Of a stretch of 51,145 nucleotides of DNA, positions 31,168 through 43,128 are shown one piece after another. Origin of the DNA: Mnemiopsis leidyi (lineage: Eukaryota; Ctenophora; Tentaculata; Lobata; Bolinopsidae); assembly GCA_000226015.1 (NCBI GenBank), contig JH153440.1, positions 227,680 through 278,824 on the forward strand. The letters are read 5' to 3'. The notes under the pieces were generated by a model, which was given only the letters and a program-made list of their open reading frames with translations, did not search any database and had not been told where the DNA came from. The stretch's first letter is position 1; the number at the start of each line of letters is the position of its first letter. The translations under genes and the position numbers were made by a program.

Positions 31168-33264
31168 CTGAAGGGAAATTATAAGTATAAAATAAATAAA
31201 TAAATAAATAGTAAGTAAATAATAATTATGACATTACATCATCACGATTACAAATATCTATAAAATGTCAAGGCACTAAATGGAAAAATAATAAAAAAAA
31301 CCCTACAACTTTTCCATCCACAATTAAAATCACAGAAATAAAACTGTCTTGCGTACACAGTGCAGTACAAATACTTTACTTTTGGATGGCATACTGATAA
31401 TCTTATTTCGTGATCAATGTCGAGTTCTCGTCCTCAGGTTCTCCTTGAAAGACTTACTCCTCATTTAATGTATTTAATTTGCAGTGATGAAATAGTTCTT
31501 AAAATGTTATTTTATTTGGGAGGTCGTATTTACTGACACCACCATACCCTAACCTACTTTGACTTGCGATGAACATGAAACGGTTTGAAGCATTGCAATT
31601 TAGTAATTTGTTTACCAGTGATGATATATGTCACTGCCAGTGATGATGTATGTCATTACCTTATATAAATAGGAGTCAATTCAATGTTCCGGATTGAAAG
31701 AAAAATATAAAAATTTACCGAAAAATAACTAATTTAAGTCCACAAAAATCGGATCTTAAATGGTGCCAAAAACCGGGGATAAGTAAGCTGTCAATCTCAG
31801 GGGAGGGTTTTTATAGATCCTTGTGCCAGCCCCTTGTTTTGAGGGGTCCCCTTGCCGTGCAACTGTTTGGCTGATGTCCCTGGAGTTGCAGTCAACACTG
31901 CTTCTACCGCCGCTAGTCGTCTTCTAGCCACTCATATCATGAGTGTATGAATTATAAACCCCCACCGCTAGTAGTCTTCTAGCCGCTCATCTGATTCAGA
32001 GTGTATGAATTATAAACCTCTGCCACAGACAGTGGAACATCAAAAAACCAGCCAAAAAAGACTGGTAAAAGCTAAGTCGGAAATGTGCCTTTAACAAAAT
32101 GCCACATATTAGAGCCAAAAGGTCTACTTCAAAACAGCATGGCACACTCAAAGGACCTAAATCAGCATCCTATGAAAGCGCTCTGTCTGGAAAAGACATC
32201 GAACCCAACATATAAACCCAACATATAAATCCGTCAATCCTAGAGAAGTGCGCTAAGGGCATTTGCCTATGCAATCTTCTTCGGTCGACTCAGCCGAATG
32301 ACCGGGAAACCGTGATTGAGGGTTAAATGAGGAGGGTCTCCGTTAAAAGATCTAGAATCTTCCTGGAGCCCCTTCAGTATAACTGTAAAAGCCTGGGTGC
32401 AGGTTTAACAAATACAAATACAATATAATAGGCATATCATACTAGGTCTACTCGACAGATCGAGTAATACCACACTTGATCCCCTCAAACAGACACATGC
32501 ACGTGGCGCTTTTCAATAGCAAGAGTTTGAATTAGACTGTGTTGCCTTGGGATTCTTTTGAAAGAAATTAGAAATGAGAAATTAAAAATGAAAATCGTAG
32601 ACATTATTGGATGAAAATAAAGTTCGATCGGCAAATCAAAAGGTTCATATCCATTTTCACAATCAGTTCCTGTCCAAAACATCTGCCTATGTTAAATGTA
32701 TGGTAAAGTAACCCAACAAGGGGACAAGTCTCAGCTAGCTATCATAGTTTGGGCGACTTTTACCCAACTAGGTAGTAGCTACCATTACTTTGGGTCAGCT
32801 CCTTGATAGTTCATAAGTTCAGCCTTAACCTCAGTCCTTTCAAGACTAAAAATTTTTCACATTTTATCTGCAGCAAAGTTCTTGTTTAAGAATTATTAAA
32901 GTTCAACTATTGCTACTGCTTTTTAGATAATAAATAAAATAAACTTTCAGCTCAATATTCATGACTTAGTTACATTATTCATTGTGCCAAAATCAAGAAT
33001 TGTGTTATGAAACATATCCCCTGATACTATTGTGAGTAGCTTTTTAATGTCAAAGCCTTAACTCATCTGACTATGCAGTTTAGTGTTTACTCTTGCTATT
33101 CCATGAAAATCTGGGAATTTTGATTTATCTGTTATGAATTACATTTATAATGTCATATTATCTGTCTTATGAATTAAATTTATAATGTCATATTATCTGT
33201 CTTATGATTAGTGATTTTCCTGCAGGGAAAGAGTTCAAAGAATAAAAAGACTATATAAGTTAAG
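31168..33264. other. Intergenic region upstream of the palmitoyltransferase gene
   Basis: Holds a (taaa)n run at about 31187-31211. An imperfect tandem duplication of about 60-70 bp at 31905-32020 has a cgctagt..tcttctagcc..ctcat core. The third SINE copy is also here, plus a 25-bp duplication near 33140-33205 (tataatgtcatattatctgt). No gene seen. Confidence 0.4.
32236..32420 (+). mobile_element. tRNA-derived SINE, copy 3 (5'-truncated)
   Basis: Contains only the tRNA-unrelated body and tail: aatcctagagaagtgcgcta through cctgggtgcaggtttaacaa. The A and B boxes are absent, as expected for a 5'-truncated insertion. Confidence 0.72.
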
Positions 33265-35446
33265 ATGATGTTTGAGTGGTTTGTTAATGATGTTGCTGGA
33301 ATCGTGTGCAGTTCATTTACATATCTTCTAGTATTGTACTCACAGTTTGTCATCATATCTGTTGTTCTGCTTCCTGACCCAATCGTCAGTGAGACAATTC
33401 AGGTGAGCACTATGTTTTTCTATCAATTAACAAAGTAGTCAATAAAATAATCAACAAACCCAACAGAAATTTATGTCCCACAGAAAGTTGATACACAAAT
33501 TTTTGCTATTGTTTTTCAAAAATATATTTTAATTTGAATTTGGAATTCTGTCTAATGCTTTGTTTTTGCGTCGGTAATTTTTGCTTAAATAGTTCTAATG
33601 TTGCTGTTCTACCCAGGTAGGTATATTCTGGACATTTTCTCTTTTGGCATTGTGGTCACACATTCGAGCAATGACGACTAATCCGGGTAAGACTTTAAGA
33701 TCTAAAAGGGTGTCATCAATAATTTTTCTTATCTAACCAAAACCCATGTGATCTATCACTACACAAATGATCATGCATTATTTATTAAGCAAACCTAGTA
33801 TATACAATAATGAAAATCATATTGTTTGGTCATTCCTGGAACGACTGGATAAAGATCAAAATGACTCACTGAAGTACTTTCAGTTTTCACCAAGCTTTTT
33901 CAAATTGTTGTATCACTTAAAGAGTCAAGCCTCGGGTGCCCTATTGATATTTCATTTATAGGTACAGTACCGATGGAGACATACAATGTACGATACACTG
34001 GTAAAGATGAACTGCGAAGTGCTGTTCTTTGTCTTAAATGTAATAGTATAAAGCCTGAAAGAGCTCATCACTGCAGTGTAAGCTGTTTATACTATTAACT
34101 AACGGTGTCATAAAACTTGACTCGTGCTTAAATAATATTTTCTTCAGAACATGTCTAGTTGATAGAGAACATAAGTGTTGTGACTTGTCAGCATCAAATT
34201 ATACTTTATATTTCATCTTTCGGGTCAGAATAAAAACTTTTTGGTTTTTACTTTTAATGCACGGAGCACACTTTGTATCATTATACCCCGATCTATTTGC
34301 GGTTCCTGTTAACCAAAAACGAGTTTGCTCTCAATTTGTTAATTGGCCGTTTTGTTGCAAGGAGTATCAAACGAATTGGTAAAATATTTACATGATCTTA
34401 CTTCACATCTGTAATCAAACCGTTTATTGTAGAAATGTAAAAAGTAAATAGTATAAAGATTCATTGTTAAAAGTATTCAAAAATTTTAAAATCTAAAAAT
34501 TTCCCTCAGGTTTGTAAAAGATGTGTTCGAAAGATGGATCATCACTGCCCTTGGGTGAACAACTGTGTTGGGCAAAATAACCAGAAATTCTTTATACTAT
34601 TTACTTTCTACATTTTTACAATATCAGTTCATGCGATGTACATGGCTGTTCAGAAGATCGTTAATTGTAGTGATTCTGAGTGGAGAAGTAAGTAAAATTT
34701 TTACCTTGATCGGCTATCCACTTTCATCTTTCTGTGTAATGTCTGCGAGACTAAAATAAAACTTCTCAGATACTGATAACGCCATTGATGTTGGTATTGT
34801 TACAATTTTGCTTGTGTCAACTGTTACTGTATTCACCTGATAAACTAGTACTACTATAACCACAGAATTTTGATGTTTTACACAAACACAGTTAGCAATT
34901 GTTACGGTTTAACCAACGATCCAATATGTCACAACTCAGGCTGCGGGTCACTGTCTCCACCAGTGTCACTAATGTTACTTACCATCCTTCTCTTCATTTC
35001 ACTCCTCTTTGGGCTCTTCACGGGCATCATGTTCGGGACTCAGATTTATGCAATACTAGACGATCAAACGGTATGTCACACCAATGTCAGCTGTACTGTT
35101 ATTTACTATACTGTAATGTACACATATACATACAGGCCCCGTTAATTGTTTAATTTGGGCTTTGAGTAAGTTCGATTATTTTACCTTATCAATTAACTGC
35201 TTAACTGATTTATTAAAAACACGACTTTCTCTCAATAAGTGATTAAGTGACCAATGAAAAATAAATAAACTTTTCCAGGGTATAGAAAAGTTGAAGAACG
35301 AGACTGCAACCTGGGAAAGGTTGACCTGGAAACAGAATCTCCAGGAAGTATTTGGCAAACATCCAGGATGTTCGTGGTTACTCCCCATCATGCCACCACA
35401 CCTTGCTCCTGGTCCAAAGATGCACCAAAACAAATTCCAAGTGTAA
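33265..35446 (+). CDS. ZDHHC7-like: ZDHHC3/7-like protein S-palmitoyltransferase
   Basis: Six exons, 33265-33402, 33617-33686, 33962-34077, 34510-34687, 34892-35070 and 35279-35446, sum to 849 nt and 282 residues with all phases matching. The cysteine-rich domain (about 90-140) has [20 protein letters not shown] and then [20 protein letters not shown], with catalytic Cys121. Membrane segments are at about 16-36, 47-62, 138-155 and 193-216. [11 protein letters not shown] segment after the last helix matches the ZDHHC3/7 (GODZ/SERZ) subfamily, as does [14 protein letters not shown]. The enzyme transfers palmitate from palmitoyl-CoA to cysteines of substrate proteins, usually in the Golgi. The C-terminal tail after the [10 protein letters not shown] segment is divergent. 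ATGATG gives two adjacent starts and the first was taken. Confidence 0.94.
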
Positions 35447-38408
35447 CATCACCTTACGACACGTGTAATTTACTGAACTTTGTTATTTTGTCGTTCTACG
35501 CTGATGATAAACTGAGATTTGGAATTTGATTGCTTTAAAGTGGATGAAGTGAAAGTTTTATATTGTTGACAACGACTGTTTAAAGAATGTTGCATTTTGG
35601 GACTTTGAAATCTCAAATGAAGGACTATGAATGTCAACGAATTTGCTAAAGGCATGATTCTCGATATTTCTCTAGATTATTTGGTAGCTCAATAGTAGAC
35701 AAGAAGTATGATAGATATTCATAACAGTTTATTGATAGTACAGATAAAGCCCTTATTCTTGGCCAGAGAGAAAAAATTAGTTAAGATAAGCGTAGTTTGT
35801 TACCCTGAATTGTAAAAATGAAAAGTTTTATGAAAGATAATCAAGGTGCATAGTAAAAATCATTTGTTGGAAATTGAATATTTTACCCGTAATTGTGTAT
35901 TATATACTCAAGCATTTCAATATTTCATTTTAGAAAGTTAGAAAGGCATCTTGATCTCGTAGTGAGTGACTTAGTGAGTGGTTCACCTACGTAGAATTAT
36001 TGATACGAACTACAACATTAGTTATCTAAGTTGTTTTTGTACAGCTATAATCTAACATCAGTTTGATATAAATTGAGTATTTCAAGTGTTTAAAAAAGAA
36101 TTCTAGTGTTAAAATGTTGAAATATCAAATTGTTCAAATCCAATCCATCTGCAGACTGCAACATAACCTTACGTGAAAAAATTGACCAATAATTTCGACT
36201 TACAGATTGTTAAAAATGTCAAGTGTTATAATCAAACGAAGCACCTAATAAGGGAAGCCTTTCACGTGGTGAATTATAAAATTGACGACCACGTGAAAAA
36301 TTATTCGTTTCAGCTGTGGAACAAAATAGATCTGTTATCGACACGAAGTTAGAGACTGGTCTACCTTGCTTTGCGGATTAAATGATGGGTAATCGCAGTT
36401 TTCTTTGATTTAAGATTTAATTTTTCGTGTATCAATTATAAAATTGACGATAAATGAACCGCTACGCCTGTCAGTTCCAAGCCTTCATAATCCGAATAAA
36501 TGTTTCGCTGAGTGTGTAAGATGAATCAGCTTGATATTCTAACGCCGGCGATCATTATACCAGTAAATATAGTTGGATGCATAACTACCACATCGAGCAT
36601 GCCCGTTTCAACTTCGAGATTATTGTTGCCTTTCAACACTTGCATCACTGGTCTGAACTCTGATTAAAGTTAAACGGATCTTAACGGCGCCATAATTGAT
36701 AATAAACTAAATTTTATGGAATCAAGCGAATTGCGACGACGAGTCATCCAATTTTTATCATCGAACTGGTAATTTTATATATGATTTTAAATTATACGAC
36801 GGACGATCAGTTGCAGTGTAAGTATTTTATCGGAATTTTGAACTTCAATACTTAAACACTTAACTGATAACTCGATTAAAAAAGAATTGATCAAACCAAG
36901 AATAAGGTTAATAGATAGACGGAAACTTTCTTCTGCCTCTAGAAGCAACTCGACAAGTGATACAAATGGTAATTTACAACAAAAATATTTCCGATGTACT
37001 CCATCTTCATCAGTCTCAAATTATTCTCTTTAATACTTTCAACAATACTGTTTTTTGGCCCGTGTTCATTTTTGATGAACGGCAACTTTGAAATGACAAT
37101 CTTCTCCCAGGAGGAGCCGGTACTGTCGTGATCGTTGGTATGATCAAGTGAATTAGTTGCTTTTCGGTTCCAATTGTTTCCTTCTCTGAACCATCATCCG
37201 TTTGAGCGGGGGTCCGTCTCATTTGCCTGGGGGCCGTGTCTGACAAGTCTGTAATTCCAATGACCGATTTCTATCCCTAACCCTTCCTGATTGTGAGGAC
37301 GGTCGATGTGGCGGTCGGAGGATGGGGGACGTATTGTCCAGCTTTCACGACCGTCTTGCTCACCTTGCTCTTGAATCTTATCCGAGGGATTGTGGTCGGC
37401 TGAGGGGTTGTAGGCTCCTCCTCCGTTCTGTTTTTTGAAGTTGCCTTCGAAGTTTCTACGTGTTCTTCTGTTTGTTCTTTTTCCTGTTGTCTTTCCGACT
37501 CTTTTTAGGTAAACTCCAATGTAAACATTTCACTTTTGAACGTTCCTTTTCTGTTTTTGCAGCGGTACTTCCCAACATCCGCCCCCCCCCCCCCAAAGTT
37601 CTTAATCTCGTATACCACTTTTTGAATCCCTTTTTACGGTGTTCCCATGTTTCTTCTGGTTCTTTAGCTTTGTTCCATGTTAATAACTGAACATGCTTCA
37701 TGAATTGAGATGCTCAGTATCCAATAGACATGATAGCCTATAAGTCTCATTCAATCTTGTGTCTGCAGATAGCTGAATCTCAGCATTTAAGTTGGGACGA
37801 GGCGTGTCCCCAAAAATAACGTTGGCCAGTAAAACATAGCAGCATGGTTCAAACTCAAATGGTTACTCTCTAATTATTTATCATTTCAACACTAGCTGCT
37901 ACTCAGCAGAACTATTAAGCTAGAATTATAGCAGGTCATAAGTCTGGGAAAAGTGTTATCTCAGCTCCGACCATGATCCATAGTCACCTATCGCGTGCGT
38001 TTTTGTATGCGAGTCTATGTAAGAGTCTGTGTCTGTATGTATGTGTTAGTGTGGCTTTTTTGTGGCAAAGCGACCGTATGAAGAAATTTATCAATGAATT
38101 ATTGCAGGTATGATGGAGATAGAGGAAGACTTGGATCGTGCAGTCTGCAGAGATAATTGTGATCAGGGCCAACAGAAGAAACTTTGGATATGGCTGCTAC
38201 TATACTTGCACAAAACAATGTGTCTTTACATTTACCGTCAATTTCAAGATTCTTGCTATCTCTTTTGTTTGCATTCGGTCGTCTCATTGCCTCATCAACT
38301 TCCTACGAATTGCTGCTACATTTGATAAATTGTTCAATTCATTTTTATTTGAACTTAATCCAAACTCCTGTGATCCAGCAAACTTAAATTGCTAGGTGAA
38401 CAATCAAT
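35447..38408. other. Intergenic region between palmitoyltransferase and aminotransferase genes
   Basis: The left part is the palmitoyltransferase 3' flank. Around 37000-37700 the minus strand has two medium open frames (37016-37246 and 37456-37701) and a Thr/Pro-rich reading in between. None is recognised, and they may be decayed retroelement. A run of 13-14 C is at about 37582-37595. Confidence 0.35.
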
Positions 38409-41400
38409 ATGAAGTTGGAGAATGGTGTTCCTGCCCCTGCAAATCGACTCAAAAATTTCGGTGTAAATCTTTGGGCGGAATTCTCCTCTCTTGGTTAGTT
38501 GGTTGAGGTCTAGGCTGATATCTATGGTCACTTCTTGTTTATCATGTAAAGTTTCAGTCGATATTATTTAGCATTGCGTTTCACTCATTACCTGTGAAAT
38601 AAGGACCTATTAGTCAATTACTAAATTGCAACATTGATTGATGTATTCAAATATGTTAAATACTTTAAGAAAATACAATGAATCCCGTCGCAGCTAAGGA
38701 GCACAAAGCTACAAACATCGGACAAGGTTTTCCTGATTTTGTTGTTCCTGATTTTCTACAGGAGGAAGTCCGTAAAGCTGTCGCAATACCTTCTGCTAAC
38801 TGGTATGTGATACCTCTAGTGAAACCCCTAATATTATCTCTAGTAAAGCATTGGTGATACCTTAGTAAAACATCTAGTGATACTTCTATTGATGCCTCTA
38901 GTGACACCTCTAGTGAGACCTCTAGTGATACCTCTAGTATTACCTCTAGTAATGCATTAGTGATATCAAGTAGTGAAACATCTAGTGATACTTCTATTGT
39001 TGCCTCTAGTGACACCTCTAGTGATACTTCCTAGTAATGCATTAGTGATATCTTAGTAAAACATAAAGTTATACATCTATTGATGCCTCTAGTGAAACAT
39101 CTAGTGATACTTCCTAGTTATGCCTTTAGCTCAAGATTCGCTTGTCACCTATATATCATCTGCTAAAGATCTTTACATCACCTACCTAAAATAGCAGTTA
39201 AATGGATTTAAACGGTGCTGGAGCTTGATACAGGCATATTTAATCGATCTGTTTAAACTAGGGGATGCTTTCCTAATTCCTGTGATTAAGATGTTTGAAC
39301 AACAGTTTGAAATTCAGTAAATTTAGGTACACACGAGCACAAGGTCATCCTCGACTAGTGAAGGAGTTGGCTGCCGAGTTTTCCCCGCTCTTCAACAGAA
39401 GTATCGACCCTATGTCAGAGATTGTGACTGGTGTCGGAGCGTACGAAGTTATCTACGCCGCTATCACTGCTTTTATTAACGAGGGAGACGAGGTAACGTC
39501 ATAATACAAACATAACTGAGAATTTCTATAACTTGTACAAGCGAGATTGATGACTACTAACTAGCCGTTTGAAACTCAAATTGTGCTTTGGTATTATTTT
39601 TGTCTTGGATTTTTCTCATTGGCCGTGTATTTTGAGGATTAGGTATTGATCATTAAAAATTTCATTTTCAAATCAAACTGTGGAATTGCCTATGTTTTAT
39701 ATCAAGTATTTATTCCTTTTGAAATCTTGAAAACGTCATGGGAGTTCTAATCTTTCTTTCAAACCCTTTAGTAAAGTATGAAATAAAGCGTTATTGGAGT
39801 TTGTAATGTAGACATATAGAGCCGCTTTATTTTATAGCTTAGTAGTGCACTACAATCTGTAATAATCTACATTGAAGCTTTCAATAATCAAATAATACAC
39901 TTTACTAAGTACAGTTTAAGAGATAACTGCTAATCACTTGAAATCAATCAAAAAGTATGAAATTGGCACGTATCGTATCATAATATAGTTTGTTCTTCAT
40001 CGATAGTACATTTGGCGATTTGATTTTCAAAATCAACTAGTGCTGCCTGGTTATAGGATCAAAAAGCATCAGACAATTTGGTTGCTTAAATAGGTCATAT
40101 AAGCATATCAACATATAATGATTTGTCAGCATGATCATGAGTAATTGCCAGTGATTTTGCATGTTCCATGGTGAAGTTACTGATTTACTTGAAGAATTCT
40201 GATTTTGAGCCTAACAAGCTCCCTTCTAAGTTCTAAGTCTGTCTTTTCACTCATATTATTTGCTTTTATAATGGCGACTCTTTAATTCCCTCTCCTTCTT
40301 CTTCTTTATCTATTTCTTCTCCCTTGGTAATTTCTTTCTCTGGTATCTCCTTTCTCTGGTATAAACAGTACACTCTACCTGTTCATTCTTCTTCAGTGAT
40401 CTTCAAGTGCTATCTGCTCTCTCCAAAGTTGACTCAATTACTAAAGATTCTGTGATCCTTGCTAGCCTTACCCTTTCGTTGTCCCGTTTTAGTATTTTAA
40501 AACACTTGAACTGTCCCATCAGCAAAAATAAGAGGACTTTTACACAGCTCACTCCTATGTTTATGATTCTCTCGTGTTTTCTGAAAATAAAACGGTTTAT
40601 GTACGTGCAGCCTCAACTTTTTCCTAATATTTGAAAACTTTAAAGTGAACTTAACACAAATTTATTCACGGTTGCTTTTTAAAAGGTTCTTAATAATCCA
40701 TCATAAGCCAGTCCAGATATCATGGCCGATATTTTTGGCAAAACTTTTTTAGTAGGTTTTTTTGACTTCCTTTTCAGTTCACTGTCTCCACTGGGGGAAG
40801 GGGAGGCGATGCGGGTACTGGAAATCCTGGCCTTAGGCCGGGTTTCCAGGTAGTTACTCCAACTCCAGAAAAGGGAGAAGTTTAGCTGTGGCCTGTGCTC
40901 CTGCAGTGTAACTCCCATTTTCTTGAAGTGATCTGCAGATGGGCTCCGGTTTGCTGGCAACTTGAGGTTGTTTATTTTCTGTGTAACTTCTGTTTCGAGG
41001 TCCTTGAGAGGAAGAATCAAGGCTACCATGGCATAAGTGGTGCCAGTTAGAATGCCCGTAATGGCCTTTTGAGAATAATCCATGTTTAGCAGGACGGTGA
41101 ACAAAACCAGCATGACTAAATCAGAGAAATTTGAACTACATCCAACCCAAGTCTCTTCTGAATCAAACGTGTATATCATCCGGACAACTCGAAATAATGT
41201 TATCCAGCCAGATGACGCTGGCTGGGTAATTCTTTGTTCACCAATCATCCGTCTTTGACTATCTTATTTCTTGTGCCAGCCCTCATCCTGTGTACTCCTG
41301 TATACTCCTTCAACCTGTATACTCTTGTATACTCCTTCATCCTGTATACTCCTTCATCCTGTATACTCCTTCATCCTGTATACTCCTGTATACTCCTTCA

Positions 41401-43128
41401 TCCTGTATACTCCTGTATACTCCTGTATACTCCTTCATCCTGTATACTCCTTCATCCTGTATACTCCTCACCGTCGGCAGAAATCTAATTCACAATGAAC
41501 TTCACCCGTAATAGAAATCAAATTTATTCACGTATTTGGGGTTGTTGTAATATAATGATATCAAATATTTATTTCAGGCGGTAGTGATAGAGCCTCACTT
41601 TGACTGCTATGCGGGGGACATGGATCTGAGCGGGGGGAAACTAGTCAGAGTTCCACTCCGTCCCACAGGTAAATCCTGGAGATTTTCGAGCTAACAGATT
41701 AAAGATAGTACAGCAATCTTACCACTCTACTTTTATCACCAATTTGTCCGGGGGAATATTCTCCCCGTTAGGTATACAAGATTACAGAGCTGAGTAGATT
41801 TAAATTCAAGATGAGTAGTTGATTTTTCTGAAATTCTCGCTCATTTGACATAAAAATGATTGTTGCCAGGTGATGCTAAATACGCCAAGAATTGGACGTT
41901 AGATAGGGAGGAATTTGAAGCAGCGTTTAGTGAACGAACAAAAATGTTAATCACTACCACCCCTCATAATCCAATCGGTAAGTGGATATCTGCCAGCAGC
42001 CAGATTTACTCTTATTCTTGGTACAACTTTCAAATTCTTTTCCAAAAACCGATGTTAACATACGTACTCTCAACTCTGTTTAAAGATCTAAATACAGTCA
42101 ATGAGGCCAAAAATTTGATGTTTTATACGTGCCTTTGTAATCCCTGTGCCACAAAAGGGTGGTTAATCCTGTATAAATTTCAATCGTCTGATAGCCTTTC
42201 CTCGCTATAAATGCTGGTATTATAGACTATCTCTCATTGCAGGTAAAATTTTCACGAAAGAGGAGCTGGAGTACATTGGGTCGGTGTGTAAAAAACACAA
42301 TGTTATCATCCTTTCTGACGAAGTGTATGAGCGTGTGGTGTTTGATGATAACGAGCATGTCCGAATTGCTAGTTTACCTGGTATGAACAGAATTATTATT
42401 CTTTGTAAATAATCTACATAGATTCGTCTGTAAAGATACAGCCTTTGAGTGTCCTTTATCTCACAGTCTAAAATGTCCACTCTTAGGTCTGGTTTTTAAG
42501 AGCTCTTGTGTGTTGTCCAAGTATATGGTAACAGTCTGTTGCTGTGACACTAACTACAACTATATCAGGAATGTGGGAGCGATGTTTGACTGTTGGAAGT
42601 GCCGGTAAAACCTTCAGTGTTACCGGTTGGAAGATAGGCTGGGCACTTGGTCCCGCTAACCTCATCTCCCAACTACAGCACGTGAGTTCCTGCTCCACTT
42701 TCACTGCTCCCACCCTCCTCCAAGAAGCTGTAGCGGGGGCGTTCGAGTACGAGCGTAGCGTGGCGCACACAGATGACGCGTACTTCAAGTGGCTGCCTGC
42801 AAAACTCCAACAAAACTGCCAGATGTTATCTGACGCATTCTCCGAAATAGGGTGTGTACCAGTTTGGCCCGACGGTGGATATTTCATGATCGTGGACACG
42901 GCTAACATGGGCTGGGATTTCAGCGATCTGAAAACCGGGAGATGCTATGATGTGGACTGTGTGAAGTGGCTGACGAGGGAGTTTAAACTAGCTACCATTC
43001 CTATAAGTGTGTTTTACGGGAACAAGAACAGGCACTTGGCTGCCAAGTATATTAGAGTCTGTTGTGCTAAATCTGATGAGACCATTGTCAGGGCTTGTCA
43101 GATTATTAGGTCATTAAAAAAGCAGTGA
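38409..43128 (+). CDS. KYAT: Kynurenine--oxoglutarate / glutamine transaminase K-type aminotransferase
   Basis: Seven exons, 38409-38493, 38694-38802, 39327-39492, 41578-41668, 41870-41977, 42243-42380 and 42569-43128, sum to 1257 nt and 418 residues with all phases matching. It is a fold-type I PLP aminotransferase. Landmarks are NLWAEFSSLAKE, NIGQGFPDF, IVTGVGAYEVIYAAI, EPHFDCYAG, TTTPHNPIG, ILSDEVYE and the PLP-lysine loop GSAGKTFSVTGWKIGWALG with Lys246. The C-terminal substrate-carboxylate Arg is in KYIRVCCAK. The family converts kynurenine to kynurenic acid and transaminates glutamine, Met, Phe and cysteine conjugates. There is no clear mitochondrial presequence, so it is probably cytosolic. 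Its length fits the family (about 420). The acceptor of exon 2 (gtcgcag) is weak but required by the frame. Introns 2 and 3 hold minisatellites and intron 3 an antisense ORF. Confidence 0.93.
38811..39120. repeat. Minisatellite of cctctagtgatac units in aminotransferase intron 2
   Basis: About 20 imperfect copies of a 12-base motif (acctctagtgat and acatctagtgat variants), partly organised in longer periods with atgcattagtgat. It is non-coding, lying between exons 2 and 3. Confidence 0.85.
40679..41248 (-). CDS. Hypothetical antisense ORF inside aminotransferase intron 3
   Basis: A 189-codon open frame starts at ATG 41248 and lies wholly in the largest intron of the aminotransferase gene on the opposite strand. 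The middle is hydrophobic (about 42-80, LVMLVLFTVLLNMDYSQKAI then TGTTYAMVALILPL), suggesting one or two membrane passes. The C-terminal third is basic and Ser/Pro-rich (SPSPSGDSELKRKSKKPTKK). No family is recognised. It could be a nested gene, a terminal exon of one, or a remnant of a mobile element. Confidence 0.35.
   Translation of the reverse strand: MIGEQRITQPASSGWITLFRVVRMIYTFDSEETWVGCSSNFSDLVMLVLFTVLLNMDYSQKAITGILTGTTYAMVALILPLKDLETEVTQKINNLKLPANRSPSADHFKKMGVTLQEHRPQLNFSLFWSWSNYLETRPKARISSTRIASPSPSGDSELKRKSKKPTKKVLPKISAMISGLAYDGLLRTF
41274..41472. repeat. Minisatellite of ctcctgtata/ctccttcatc units in aminotransferase intron 3
   Basis: Repeated 11-18 base blocks (tgtatactcctgtatactcc and tgtatactccttcatcc) in changing order. 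All three plus-strand frames are open across it only because of the repeat, so those frames are not genes. Confidence 0.88.

Noticed and set aside
37456-37701. Possible Lys-rich small gene (-)
   Set aside because: Low-complexity composition, crosses a poly-C run, no start context or splice partner found.
41234-41511. Three overlapping plus-strand frames rich in Tyr-Ser-Cys-Ile-Leu
   Set aside because: All are translations of the minisatellite at 41274-41472 in different frames.
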